From Palaemon carinicauda (Eukaryota > Arthropoda > Malacostraca > Decapoda > Palaemonidae): a stretch of DNA of 64,000 nt. The translations under genes and the position numbers were made by a program. Shown here in pieces: positions 10,856-22,072 of this stretch. The stretch's first letter is position 1. Every line of letters starts with the position of its first letter. The notes below the pieces were generated by a model. It did no database searches, was not told the DNA's origin, and saw nothing but the letters and a program-made list of their open reading frames with translations. The stretch covers positions 74,651,019-74,715,018 of the forward strand of contig NC_090729.1 in the NCBI RefSeq assembly GCF_036898095.1, in the 5' to 3' direction.

Positions 10856-11391
10856 GAAATTTCAGTGTAGAAGTCATCACAGAACGTTGTAAAGGGTTGG
10901 AACGTTTTATGAATTTTGTTTACGCGGAAGATGTTTTAAGACGCACAGCTGTTTTCTCAAACTTGTTGTATGGCCAAGAAACCAAGAAGACAGACAACCT
11001 TCTTCTTCACTCTGAGTTTGAGGAAGCCTGTCCACTTCTAGAGAGGACATACATTCTCCTGCAAGGGCTTCACTGGGACACAGGTCTTGTTCTGAGGATT
11101 TTATGCCAGTGGATTGTAAGTCTTCATTATGTCTGTGAGTATGAAAGATCTTGCCAGTTGGCTGAGATTGCCATGGCCAAATTCATGGCTCCAGGGAACA
11201 AGAAAGTCAAGAAAGAACTTTTCTTGCCATTTTTAAATTTTTGTAATACTTTATGGAGAACATTAGGAAAAGATCGGTCTCTCATCCGGGCTGAAATGGA
11301 ACGGACGCAGAGTCTCAGAAAAAAGGAAGATGGTGTTCCTAATTTACTTGATTTACTGCGAGATGAAATTGCTTTGAGGACTCTTCATTAA
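10856..11391 (+). CDS. Host-like terminal coding exon, protein not recognised
   Basis: About 178 codons are open from a strong splice acceptor (AG at 10854-10855) to TAA 11389-11391. The phase lets a Gly codon be completed across the junction. The peptide looks cellular and helical: FMNFVYAEDVLRRTAV, then paired amphipathic helices (FEEACPLLERTYILLQGL, LRILCQWIVSLHYVCEYER, CQLAEIAMAKFM), and a charged C-terminus ending EIALRTLH. The helix pairing is reminiscent of TPR-type repeats, but I cannot name a family. It has no transposon signature and normal codon texture, unlike the decayed elements around it. Upstream exons would lie left of the window or be hidden among the LINE insertions. I am fairly sure it codes and unsure of what. 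Confidence 0.6.
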
Positions 11392-11766
11392 TCAATAATT
11401 ACCTACTTAGTTATCTGGTAAATTAATCCATCCCCATTACTGATCAAATAAGTTTTGGAAATTGCAGGAAAACTTTCTTCTTAGTACATAAAGATAGCTT
11501 ATTAAAAGGTTGCTTAGGAAAGATATACACTCATTCTCTCATAATATTGGTTAGAAAGATATGGTATATTCAGTAGTTTTAGTTTATATGATTCTCTCAC
11601 TTGATACTTGTGTTTAGGCTGTCAAAGTTTTAGGTAGGAAATTAAATTGAATGTGTTTGGAATATACATTTAAATCCCCAATGTATTGTTAAAAAAATTT
11701 TCCTTATTTCATATAATACTTTATTACATATAGAGAATTTCAAATTGGTTTGTTCTGTAACTGGAA
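11392..11766 (+). other. Probable 3' UTR and flank of the host-like exon
   Basis: AT-rich, no open frame. The only polyadenylation-like hexamer noticed close by is ATTAAA at 11501-11506. The stretch ends where the DIRS A terminal repeat starts. Confidence 0.4.
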
Positions 11767-11912
11767 TACAAACCTACGCTATTCATTAGAGGTATTACTT
11801 TCGGCAAAGCTGAAAGGACGAACTATTAAAATTTAGCGAGGGTTAACTACCCATCCTGCTAGTTAGCGGGGGTAGCTCGCTACCATTCCCACTTATACAC
11901 CTGTGACTGAGC
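11767..11912 (+). repeat. Left inverted terminal repeat of DIRS A
   Basis: It starts TACAAACCTACGCTATT and contains GGTATTACTTTCGGCAA, GCTGAAAGGA, GTTAACTACCCATCC and GCTAGTTAGC, ending in CACCTGTGACTGAGC. The same sequence occurs inverted at 21879-22033. DIRS B carries a related left repeat at 25077-25238. Confidence 0.85.
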
Positions 11913-12000
11913 CTACTTTTGCTTTTGGCTTGGATGATGAACGGTCATTGCCTCTCTTCATCCTCGTAAATGTTTGGACTGCCATTAATGCTTTTTTTCT

Positions 12001-12012
12001 TTTTCTTTCCAG
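12001..12012 (+). promoter_or_regulatory. 3' splice site ahead of DIRS A gag
   Basis: A long pyrimidine tract ends in TTTCTTTCCAG (AG 12011-12012), 32 bases before the gag ATG at 12045. The three other DIRS copies in the window have an equivalent acceptor-like site just before gag (about 25337 on plus; 51749-51750 and 60115-60116 on minus). This suggests a spliced leader exon in these elements. Confidence 0.55.
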
Positions 12013-12044
12013 TGTGTGTGTGTGTGCGTTGACTTCTACCAGCC

Positions 12045-15000
12045 ATGCGTACCTGCCCTGGTCCTAAGGGCCGCTCCTGCGGTACCTTCATGTCCGCCGA
12101 GGACACTGATCCTCACACCCTTTGTCCTACCTGAAGAAGTCAATGGTATGATATGTCTAATAATTGTTTTGAGTGTCGGGAGTAGTCTGCCTCCTAGTGG
12201 GAAAGGTTTGGGCAACGGCGAAAGAAGAAATCTAACCGGAACTCTTCTCTTTTTTAGGTTTCTTCAAAGCAGAAGAAACCCAAGGCTGCTTTTGCTTCCC
12301 GACATTCCTCCGAAGGTCCAGCTTGTTCGGCCTCCTTTGGGGGACTATCGAGTAGTACCACAGGCCACTTAACTTCTGGACAACCTCGGTCCTTGAGAGA
12401 CGGTGTTGTTCCCCTAGCGAAGCCTCCTCCCCTGCCTCTCCCCCCGTGGGGATCCATGTCACTTTCTCCTCTTTTACTGGTTTGGCCATCCTTGGGGTTA
12501 CCGGGTCTGCCCTCCAAGGAGGCCCTGCTGCAGCTACTTCGCCATGGTGCTAGTGCGCAGCGTTCGTCAACATCGGAGTTGGATCCTCTGGCCCTTGTCA
12601 ACATTGTGATATCGAAGGTGTCGTCTGCTGACCTGCCTGCTGACGTTTCTTCCTCTTCTGCCCTTGCTGAATACTGCGCTTCTCCCCTGCATAACATCCT
12701 TCGAGGGGGGAAGCTAAGTCCTTGGCACATTTCTCCTGCTAGTGTTTCTTCCTCTCAAGGGAGTTCGCTCATAGAGACTCCTCTTATGAGGACTGCTGCT
12801 GACGGTCGGCTTGCTGATCTTCCGGTCCCTAGACGGCATCACTGTGGTCGTCATTCCTGATGTTCTTGCTCTTCTCTTCGCCTGAGAGGTGCTCCTTTGC
12901 CATCAGTGAAGAGGCACCTCATCACACTCCTCCTCCTCGTAGGAGCCTCCTCGTCCGAAGTCTAATGCTTCCCGACCTACGCCTGCCTCCGGACCTTCTC
13001 CTGACGCAGCTGCTAGTCCACAAACCTGGGTTCAGGACTCTCTGCCCGTGGATCGCTCGTGATCCCTCTCGGAGGATGTTCGTCCTTCAGAAGGAGTCAT
13101 CCTCTCTCCAGCTCGTCATCTTCTTGCGTGCCAACCTTTGACTCGCCGACCTCCTGCTCGTCCATCTCCTCCTCTTTCTCCTGGTTCCCGACTCCCTACC
13201 GCTCGTCACTCTCCATCTCGCTGTCTGCCTGCGCGCCAATTGCCTACACATCATTCACTTGCGTGGGTTTCTCCTGCTCATCCCAATGATCCTGTTCGTC
13301 GTGCTCCTTCCGACCATCGTAAGCCAACGCGTGTCTCGCCAATGTGTCGGTCGCCAACGTGTCGGGATCCCACCATGCACTGTTCCTTCTAGCAATGCGC
13401 TGCTTTCTAACATCGATTGCCCAGCCGCCTGACTGCTGCCCATCGCCAAACCTTGAGTAAATTGCCGGGAGTTTCCTCTGTCGGCGCTCGCCAACACAAG
13501 CACTTGCCACGTCAGCAGTCGCTCATGCGTCAGCGCGCGTCAACAGATCATCAGGCAGTGCATTTCCATCGTCATCCAACACGTCAATCGCCGCCTACGC
13601 GTCAACATTCTCTGACGCGTCACCCTGCACCATCTCGCCAATGCTCTCCAGCTCAGCAATGATCTCCAGCTCATCAGTATTCGCCAACAAGCCAGCGCTC
13701 GCCAACGTGCAAGTTTGGCTACACTCCAGAGCTCTCATCTGCGTCAACTGTCACCGGTTAGGCAACGCTTGCCAATACACGCCCACCAGACCATCATTCC
13801 TCTCACTTAGGAAGGGCAGAGTCTTAGTCCAAAGGTCCTCATCGCCCCATTCCCCTCCCTACAAACGCATTACAGTCATCGCCCCATTCCTCTCCCCACA
13901 AGCGCATTACAGCATGACTGCTGGGGAAATAGGGAGAGGGCACTTCTGGGGAATTTAAAATTCCAAAGTTACCGGCACCCAATGTGGTCCCACGTTATCC
14001 ATTGGTTCCAGAGAAGACTCCTGAAAGGGAACCTTTGGTTTCCTTCCCTTCAGGTAATCTATCCGACAGCTCCAGTGTCAGCAAATAGCTCTGGTTTGGC
14101 ACCATTGTCAGGGCAATTGTGCAAGCTTTCGGGCCTGCCCTCTCAGCCTGCTCCTTGGAAGCCTCTGTGAGCCTCCAATATCCTTCGGCCCCAGCGGATG
14201 CTCGGGAAAGAACCTGGGCTCTCTCTCCACTGGAGAGGAAAAGAGGAGTCCCGGATACCGACTCACCTTCTAGGGTGAAACTGACTCCTGTGAGGCCATC
14301 AACAACAAGGTTGAACCTCCCCGGTCCTCCTTCCACCCGCTCTTGCTCACCGACACCTCAGCCAAGGGAACCTCATGAGGAACCTGTTCCAATCTCATCC
14401 CTACCACCTTCAGAAGAAGACTCTCCTTGTGGCGAGAGCACAATGCCTCCAGAAGAAACCAGGAAAGCCAAACCATTCAGGCCTTCCATGCTGGAAACTT
14501 AGCTTCTTCCTCGCTAGGAGTTGAGAGACTCCAAAAAGTTGCCCATCGTCATCCAACATGTCAATCGCCGCCTACGCGTCAACATTCTCCGACGCATCTG
14601 CCTGCACCATCTTGCCAACGCTTGCCAGCTCGGCAACGATCGCCAGCTCGCAAGTGTTCGCCCACACTCCAGAGCTCTCCTTAGCGTCAACCGTCACCGG
14701 TTAGGCAACGCTCGCCAATACATAGACGATGGCCAACACGTAGGCATGCACCACAACTTTGGGAAGCGCATACAAAAGTCAACATTCATCATCCTCCGCC
14801 GACTTCCAAGAAGTCCCGCCATCAGATGGAGTAACAGGTTGGTGTTCACAAGGAAAAGGGGCAGGAGCAGAAAAGTAGGTTTTTGCCTTCCAAACCATCA
14901 CGCCTCTCACCTAGAAAGGGCAGAGTTTTAGTTCAAAGGTCTCCATTGTCCCATTCCCCTCCCCAGAAATGCATTACAGCATGACCGCTGGGGAAAGAGG

Positions 15001-16720
15001 GAAGGGGCACTTCCGGGGAATATAAAATTCCAATGTTACCAGTACCCAAGGCTAACTCACGTTATCCAATGGTTCTAGAGAAGACTCCTCAAAGGGAGCC
15101 TTTTGTTTCCTTCCCTTCAGGGGGATCTGTCCGACAGCACCAACATCAGCAAACAGCCCCGGTTCAGCGCCATCGTCAGGGCAGTTGTTCAAGCTTCCGG
15201 GCCTGCCCTCTCAGCCCGCTCCTCGGAAACCTCTGTGAGCCTCCAACATCCTTCGCCCCCAGCGGATGCTTGGCAAAGAACCTCATCTGTCTCTCCCTTG
15301 GAGAGGAAAAGAGAAGTCCCGGATACCGACTCAAGTTTTAGGGTGAAATTGACTCCTGTGAGGCCATCAACAACAAGGCTGAACCTTCCTAGTTCTCTTT
15401 CCACCCGCTCCTGCTCACCAACACCTCAGCCAAGGGATCCTCGTGAGGAACCTGTTCCAGTCTTCTCCCTACCACCTTCGTAAGAAGAATCCCCTCATGG
15501 CTAGAGTACCACTCCTCCAGAAGCAACCAGGAAAGCCAGACCATTCATACCTCCCATGCTGGAAACTTAGCTTCTTCCTCGTAAGGAGTCAAAAGACTCC
15601 AAAACGTTGCCGAAGTCCTCTTCAAGGACCTCCAGACCTGCAGGAACAGTCAGTCACCTTAGAGACGACTGCGACCCCCCGTGAGACGAGCTCTAGGTGG
15701 TGGACGAAGGAGACTTCGCTGCCAGTCCCACTTCGGAGGGGGAACAGAAAGAGTCAGAACACGCCTTTTGACAGGTATCGACTCTGATGAGGGCTCTTAA
15801 TGGGTTTCTGACTCAGAGATACCCCCCACAAGAAGGCAAAGACAGTCTTAGACCTTGTCTTCGGCACCCAGAAGCCCACAAAGTCAAGTGCAGCTTTGCC
15901 TTGGTCTCAGGGGTTGAAGAGTGCCTGGGTTAAGATCGCCGAACAGCTCTCCGAGTTCTCCTCCTCCCTTTGTTCGGGCTCCTCCACCAAATTCCTCCCA
16001 CCTCCTCGCGTTTAGCAAAGGAGGTATTACGAGGTCTTGGACAAGCCTCAACCAGCTCTTCCACCCCACCATTCCCTGGAAGAGCTGACTAAGGAGATCT
16101 CCGTAGAGAGACTCTCCAGGCGTCAGGTCGTGTTCTCGGTGACAGAGATCCTCAATCAAGAGAATGTTGTGAAGTATGCCAGGCAGGCTACTTTGTGGCT
16201 AGATCTATGGTTGGGGTCCTTGGGAATCCTGGTATGGACCAAGGACTTCTCCAAAGAAAGTACCAGGAAGGCTATGGAAACCTTCCTCCTCTCAGGTACC
16301 CGGACCATCGAGTTCCTGGCCCACCAAGTATCGAACTTGTGGTCCAACACTATCCTCAAACATAAGGACTCGGTATCCGAGAGATTCCATCAGCAGGTCC
16401 TTAGTGCTGAGATCGCGAGGCTCAGGAACTCCTCTCTCAAGGGTTCTTGGTTGTTTGATCCTAGGGATGTTGAGCAGGCTGCAGAGAGGTGGAGGAAGTC
16501 CCACCAGTACTCTCCTTCATAGAGCCTTGACATCCTGGCCCTACAGACCACCAGCTCCTCCACAGCCTAACCAGCCCAAAACCTCGACGAATAAGACAGC
16601 AGCAAAGAAATGGGTGTATAAAAAGCCCTTTCCTTCCAAAGACAAGAAAGGCTCAAAGTCCCCCAGGGGAGGAAAATATCTTAGAGGGAGCGGCTGCAGC
16701 CACAAACGCTAGGATAGGAA
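12045..16720 (+). pseudogene. DIRS A gag, degenerate
   Basis: ATG 12045 opens with MRTCPGPKGRSCGTF and a Cys-rich motif (LCPT, then CFEC) like that of DIRS B gag. A TGA near 12132 and two TAGs near 12180-12192 break it. The middle is low complexity, rich in Arg, Gln, Ser and Pro (13140-13960), encoded by repeats of CGCCAAC/CGTCA type. The C-terminal domain is recognisable at 15880-16520: the plus-frame peptide ends near SWLFDPRDVEQAAERWRKS, and the same domain recurs at 17500-18135 in the second tandem copy. Pieces lie in several frames. Gag is expected to bind and package element RNA. Family assignment is by position and shared motifs. Confidence 0.7.
13571..15620 (+). repeat. About 1.0-kb tandem duplication within DIRS A gag
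   Basis: GTCATCCAAC at 13571 recurs at 14548, CACCGGTTAGGCAACGC at 13752 recurs at 14695, GCATTACAGCATGAC at 13903 recurs at 14971, and AACCTGTTCC at 14381 recurs at 15449. The offset varies from 943 to 1068 because of small indels. The two units therefore lie at about 13571-14547 and 14548-15620, and their divergence is visible throughout. Confidence 0.85.
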
Positions 16721-18992
16721 CTCCCCCTGCTTGTCCACCAGTGGGGGAATGCGCACAAAGTTGCTGGAACAGGTGGAAGCAACTTGGGGCCGATCCCTGG
16801 ACAGTCTCCATGATTCGTTCTGGGTATCGCATCCCGTTCATGTCATCTCTCCCTTCCCTGATCAAGGATCCAGTATCGATAGACTCCTTTGCGATGGGAT
16901 CAGCAGCAAAGGGGCTAGCCCTATAGACAAACGTCCAAACCATGTTGGAGAAGGGTGCTCTCCAAAAGGTCTTCAATGACTCCACAGGCTTCTTCAGTTG
17001 ACTCAGTCATATGAAAAAGGCATCTAGAGGCTGGAGACCAGTCATTGACCTCTCAGCTCTGAACAAGTTTGTCAAACAAACTTTTTTCTTTAGGGAGATG
17101 GCAGACACGGCCAGACAAGCGGTAAGACCACAGGACTTCATGTGCATACTAGACCTAAAGGACGCTTACTTCCAGATCTCAATCCATCCGTCTTCAAGGA
17201 AGTATCTAAGATTCAGCCTAGACAACAGAAATACCAGTTTGGGGTATTGTACTTCAGTCTTTCCTCGGCACCCGAAGTCTTCACCTGAGTGTTTGCCCTA
17301 GTGTCATCTTGGGCACACAGAATCGGTATCCGTCTCCTCTGTTATCTGGACAACTAGCTGATTCCCCCTTCGGAGGGGGAACAGAAAGAGTCAGAACACG
17401 CCTTTTGGCAGGTACCGACTCTGATGAGGGCTCTCGATGGGTTTCCGACCCAGAGATACCCCCCACAAGAAGGCAAAGACAGTCTTAGACCGTGTCTTCG
17501 GCACCCAGAAGCCCACGAAGTCAAGTGCAGCTTTGCCTTGGTCTCAGGGGGTGAAGAGTGCCTGGGTTAAGATCGCCGAACAGCTCTCCGAGTTCTCCTC
17601 TTCCCTTTGTTCGGGCTCCTCCGCCACATTCCTCCTACCTCGCGTTCAGCAAAGGAGGTATTACGAGGTCTTGGACAAGCCTCAACCAGCTCTTCCACCC
17701 CACCATTCCCTGGAAGAGCTGACTAAGGAGATCTCCGTAGAGAGACTCTCCAGGCGTCAGGTCGCGTTCTCAGTGACAGAGATCCTCAATCAAGAGAAGG
17801 TTGTGAAGTATGCCAGGCAGGCTACTTTGTGGCAAGATCTATGGTTGGGGTCCTTGGGAATCCTATTATGGACCAAGGATTTCTCCAAAGAAAGTACCAG
17901 GAAGGCTATGGAAACCTTCCTCCTCTCAGGTACCCGGACCATCGAGTTCCTGGCCCACCAAGTATCGAACTTGTGGTCCAACACTATCCTCAAACATAGG
18001 GACTCGGTATCCGAGATCCATCAGTAGGTCCTTAATGATGAGATCGCAAGGCTCAGGAACTCCTCTCTCAAGGGCTCTTGGTTGTTTGATCCTAGGAATG
18101 TTGAGCAGGCTGCAGAGAGGTGGAGGAAGTCCCACCAGTACTCTCCTTCATAGAGCCCTGACATCCTGGCCCTACAGACCACCAGCTCTTCCACAGCCTA
18201 ACCAGCCCAAAACCTCGACGAATAAGACAGCAGCAAAGAAAGGGGTGTATAGAAAGCCCTTTCCTTCCAAACACGAGAAAGGCTCAAAGTCCCCCAAGGG
18301 AGGAAAATATCTTAGAGGGAGCAACTGCAGCCACAAACGCTAGGATAGGCACTCCCCCTGCTTGTCCACCAGTGGGGGAATGCGTACAAAGTTGCTGGAA
18401 CAGGTGAAAGCAACTTGGGGCCGTTCCCTGGACAGTCTCCATGATTCGTTCTGGGTATCGCGTCCCATTCATGTCATCTCTCCCTTCCCTGATCAAGGAT
18501 CCAGTATCGATAGACTCCTTTGCGATGGGATCAGCAGCAAAGGGGCTAGCGTTTCAGACAGATGTCCAAACCATGTTGGAGAAGGGTGCTCTCCAAAAGG
18601 TCTTCAATGACTCCACAGGCTTCTTCAGTTGACTCAGTCATATGAAAAAGGCATCTAGAGGCTGGAGACCAGTCATTGACCTCTCAGCTCTGAACAAGTT
18701 TGTCAAACAAGCTTTGTTCTTCATGGAGATGGCAGACACGGCCAGGCAAGCAGTAAGACCACAGGACTTCATGTGCATACTAGACCTAAAGGACACGTAC
18801 TTCTAGATCTCAATCCATCCGTCTTCAAGGAAGTACCTAAGATTTAGCCTAGACAACAGAAATATCAGTTTGGGGTATTGTACTTCAGTCTTTCCACGGC
18901 ACCCGAAGTCTTCACTTGAGTGTTTTCCCTAGTGTCATCTTGGGCACACAGAATCGGCATCCGTCTCCTCTGTTATCTGGACAACTAGCGGA
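15731..18992 (+). repeat. 1.63-kb tandem duplication (gag end plus RT start) in DIRS A
   Basis: Unit 1 is about 15731-17365 and unit 2 about 17368-18992. CTTCGGAGGG at 15731 recurs at 17368 and TGTTATCTGG at 17340 recurs at 18971, so the offset drifts only from 1637 to 1631. Each unit contains the gag C-terminus, the Lys/Ser-rich linker and the first half of RT up to the YLDN box. Both units share the same broken active site, so the element had decayed before it was duplicated. Confidence 0.92.
16720..17365 (+). pseudogene. DIRS A reverse transcriptase, first (partial) tandem copy
   Basis: The pre-RT segment near 16745 (GECAQSCWNRWKQLG and DPWTVSMIRSGYRIPF) leads to GWRPVIDLSALNKFV (near 17032) and the first catalytic box ILDLKDAYFQISIHP (near 17149). 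The active-site box reads YLDN followed by TAG (17343-17357), where family members have YLDDW. The copy ends there and tandem unit 2 begins. A TAG at 16924 and a TGA near 16999 interrupt the upstream frame. Confidence 0.82.
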
Positions 18993-19330
18993 TCCTACTA
19001 GACTTTGTGGCAACCCTTCTTCAGCACGGAGACAAACTTCTGAGGCTTTGACAAGATCGGGGGATCATGGTAAACCTCGAGAAGTCCACCTTGCTTCCCA
19101 CTAAAAGACGGGTATACCTAGGTATGATCTTAGACACCAATATCCACAAAGCCTTCCCATCAGACGATTGGATAATGAGGCTGAGAAAAGTCGCATGACC
19201 TTTTATCAGACGAGAAGAACTTCCGGCCCAGCAGTGGCTCTGTCTCCTCGGACACCTATCATCCTTGGCCCGCCTAGTTCCAACGGCTTCCTGAAGATTC
19301 GATCCCTCCAGTGGCGACAAGTCCAAGTGG
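18350..19330 (+). pseudogene. DIRS A reverse transcriptase, second tandem copy and continuation
   Basis: It repeats the first half of RT: GWRPVIDLSALNKFV near 18663, and DLKDTYF, a TAG, then ISIHPS near 18780-18820. It has the same YLDN-TAG box (18974-18988) and then continues past the duplication into the palm/thumb part: LDFVATLLQHGDKLL, STLLPTKRRVYLGMILDT near 19090, and a connection segment to about 19330. It is in several frames. The copy downstream of unit 2 is the original context; unit 1 is dead-ended. Confidence 0.78.
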
Positions 19331-19399
19331 AATCAGGCTTTCGATTCTCTGAACACTCTGATCCCCCTGGGATCAGAGGAACAGACGAACCTCGAGTGT

Positions 19400-19930
19400 T
19401 GGGTGGCAGACAAGAATCTGTGGAGGGGCGTAAATTTTCTCTCCCTCTCCCCGGACTTGATGCTGTTTTCAGACGCATCAAAAGGGGGGTGGGGGCCCCA
19501 CGTGCTGCACCACATGACCTCAGGCCTATGGTCAGAGTCGGAAAGATACCTCCACATAAATCTCTTAGAGATGAAGGCCGTCCTTCTGGCCCTTCAACAG
19601 TTACCAGTTCCATAGTTTCATCAGTTCCTGGCGGGCCACTCAGTGGTGGTGATGAGTGACAACACCACGGTAGTGGCTTACATCAACAAGCAAGGAGGCA
19701 CTTTTTCACAGCCCTTATCCCATCTAGCAGTAGAGATGCTGAGATGGACTGAGGTCCACTCGATACCACTATTAGCCCGCTTCATTCTAGGCAAAAGGAA
19801 TGTGCTCGCCGGCAATCTGAGCAGAGCATCTCAGATAGTGAGTACTGAGTGGTCTTTGGATCATCTAGTAGCCAGCAAATTCTTGATTTTGTGGGATTCT
19901 CCAACGGGGGATCTCTTCACAAGGCCTTGA
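19400..19930 (+). pseudogene. DIRS A RNase H domain
   Basis: RNase H of the DIRS type: LMLFSDASKGGWGPH (first Asp, near 19457), HINLLEMKAVLLAL (Glu, near 19555), a TAG at 19613, then VVMSDNTTVVAYINKQGG (second Asp, near 19643) and GKRNVLAGNLSRA (near 19790). All four acidic-motif regions are recognisable although the frame is interrupted. It degrades the RNA strand of the RT hybrid. Confidence 0.83.
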
Positions 19931-20229
19931 TCTTAAGGCTCCTGCTGTACTGCTTCTCAGTCCCAGACACCAAAGCTCTCTGGCAAGATGCATCCTAACA
20001 ACTGTGGGACAATATCGACGTCTACGCCTTTCCCCCATTCTGTCCGATGAGGAGGGTACACTATTCAACAAGACTAAAACATCTGTCAACCTCTCAATGA
20101 CCCTCATAGGTCCACTATGGCATCATGCAGAATGATTTCCGGACCTTCTGCAAGCTCCTGACGGAGCCATCAAGAGAACTCTCTCTACGAATTGATCTAC
20201 TCAGACAACCACACGTCAACATCTACCAC

Positions 20230-21200
20230 AAAGCCGTAGCTTCGCTATGACTTCACGTGTGGAGACTATCCAGCATCTCCTTACTCAGAGAGGTTTTTTG
20301 CAACAAGTTGCAAACAGGCGTTTTGGATACCTGCGGAAGTCATTAGCAGCAGTCTACAAGACAAAGTGGAATGTCTTCTGTGGTTGGTGTCGTGGAAGGG
20401 GTATCTCTCCACTCGATGTATTTGCATGAAGAAATGCGCCTTTCAGTTTTGGCGGTAAAAGGCTATCGCTCAGCCTTTAGCCTTGCCTTCGAACTGAATG
20501 GAATGGACATTTCCTCATCTCTAGAACTTTCCTTACTCATACGGAGTTACGAACTTACCTGTCATCAGTTGGAAATGAGATCTCTCCATGGAACGTGGTT
20601 CAAGTTCTCCGGTCTCTTGAAGAGATCTCCTTCCGAACCATTACACCAGGCAACAGATCGCCACCTGACTTGGAAGTTGGTGTTCCTGCTCGCCTTGGCA
20701 TTGGCCAAACAAGTCAGCGAACTGCTTGGTCTCTCATACGACATTGCCCATTCAAGGGGATGGTGAAAGGTAACATTCAGCTTTGTCCCCGAGTTTGTTG
20801 CCAAGACTCAGAATCCAGGGGTGTCAGCTCTTAGATTTGACTCTTTCCGGCTAACAAGTCTCCGCTCTGTAATAGACGACCCAGATCACCTCTTGCTTTT
20901 AGGCTCTACCTTAAGATAACAAAAGCAGCCCGCCCCAAAGTGCCCACACTTTTCATCAGCACCAGGAGGAACAAGAGGAGGATCACCAAAACCACCATTT
21001 CTGCATGGATTCGCAGGGTCATAGACCAAACTCTGAATCCTGATCCTCCTCCATCCCGTCGTCCCAGAACCCACAATGTCAGGGGCATAACTACGTCCCT
21101 GGTCTTCAAGAGAAACTACTCCGTGACGCAGGGTCTACAGGTTGGGTCGTAGAAATGCCAAACAACATTCACAGCCCATTACCTGCAAGGCGTGACACAC
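20230..21200 (+). pseudogene. DIRS A tyrosine recombinase, degenerate
   Basis: A core-binding-like helical part (about 20250-20560) is followed by the catalytic domain. The position of the first catalytic Arg lies in ALAKQVSELLGLS (near 20700) and reads Gln where related copies have Arg. The H-x-x-R pair survives in HNVRGITTS (near 21073). TAG 21150-21152 stands at a likely Trp. The Tyr nucleophile remains in TAHYLQG (Tyr codon 21180-21182). Several frame changes occur at 20430-20830. The enzyme is expected to integrate a circular DNA copy. The missing Arg plus the stops make it inactive. Confidence 0.83.
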
Positions 21201-21763
21201 AGGAGGCTTGATATGTTCTCTATCGGGCCTGTGGTGGCTGCACAAAAGCTGATCTATATCCAAGCTCCTTATTGTATAAGTAGCAGAAGGTTGAGGGCAC
21301 TGTTACCCAGTTTTAGTCTGTGTGAATGAAAAGGTATGACTGGCTCTTATTCTTTGCTTCATTCTCCCTCTTCTAGGGGAAAGCAGCATCCTGGGTTCTC
21401 TGCACAAGCTGTCCTCAATCACTACAGGTAAACCATACTCACTCCCTGGTGTACTAAGTATTGTGTCAATACTGTTTCATCCCCATACCCTGGCGAAGTG
21501 GTATTGGGAAGTCTTGGTTACAGCAGTTTTTCTTACAAAAACTCGGAATAACTTTTACCTTGACAATCACACTGCTTATCTCAACACACAATTTGCATAG
21601 GCTGCAATCAAGGTGTTAGGGACTCTTTATTTATGGTACTAACCTTCTCAAGAAAAGAAACCCTGGGTAAAGCCAAAAAACCAGGTTGGCAGGGATGTCC
21701 ACTCTCCTAATGGGTGTGTCACCCCTAATAGATAGTGTAAGTTTGTATACCAGTTATGGAACA

Positions 21764-22072
21764 AATGACAAATTCGGAGATAATTTGTATTTTTCTTAAC
21801 TATACAAACCTTTAACTATTTATACAAACTTACTCACCAACCCCGTCCATCTTAAAGTCTTACCTCCAAGCAAAGTGAGCTCAGTCACAGGTGTGTGAGC
21901 AGGAGGGGTAGTGAGCTACCCCCCCCCCATTGCTAACTAGCGGGATGGGTAGTCAACCCTCGTTAAATTTTAATAGCTCATCCTTTCAGCTTCGTCGAAA
22001 GTAATACCCCAAATAATTAGCTAAAGGTTTATATCGTTAGGAAAAATACAAATTATCTCCGAATTTGTCATT
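21764..22072 (+). repeat. DIRS A internal complementary region and right terminus
   Basis: A 53-bp arm at 21764-21816 is inverted at 22020-22072 with a handful of mismatches. The first arm ends with TACAAACCTTTAAC, a direct copy of the start of the left terminal repeat. It thus combines the complement of the right end with the left end, as expected of a DIRS1 internal complementary region. The right terminal repeat (inverse of 11767-11912) lies between, at 21879-22033. Confidence 0.8.

Larger units (their letters stand above)
11767..22072 (+). mobile_element. DIRS-like tyrosine-recombinase retrotransposon A
   Basis: The order is gag, RT, RNase H, tyrosine recombinase, bounded by inverted terminal repeats (11767-11912 and 21879-22033), with an internal complementary region at the 3' side. 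This is the DIRS1 architecture, and there is no integrase or protease. All frames are broken. Two internal tandem duplications lengthen it to 10.3 kb. DIRS elements of this type are known from decapod genomes. The 3' untranslated stretch 21200-21760 holds nothing else that I can identify. Confidence 0.85.

Noticed and set aside
10856..11391. Naming the host-like exon as a specific TPR protein
   Set aside because: Paired helices look TPR-like, but no diagnostic residue pattern is clear enough to choose a family without a search.
12232..12730. Minus-strand frames of 85-158 codons opposite DIRS A gag
   Set aside because: They lie opposite a GC-rich, low-complexity coding region, have no homologous counterpart in element B and show no motif. 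They are shadow frames.
13140..15000. Regularly repeated CGTCA/CGCCAAC words considered as a CRISPR-like or regulatory array
   Set aside because: The words vary in spacing and lie in a coding frame rich in Arg, Gln, Ser and Pro. This is degenerate coding simple sequence, and a CRISPR is not expected in a eukaryotic genome.
16156..16985. Minus-strand frames over the gag end and RT start of DIRS A (and again at 17790-18496)
   Set aside because: They are antisense to recognisable gag/RT and occur twice only because that region is tandemly duplicated.
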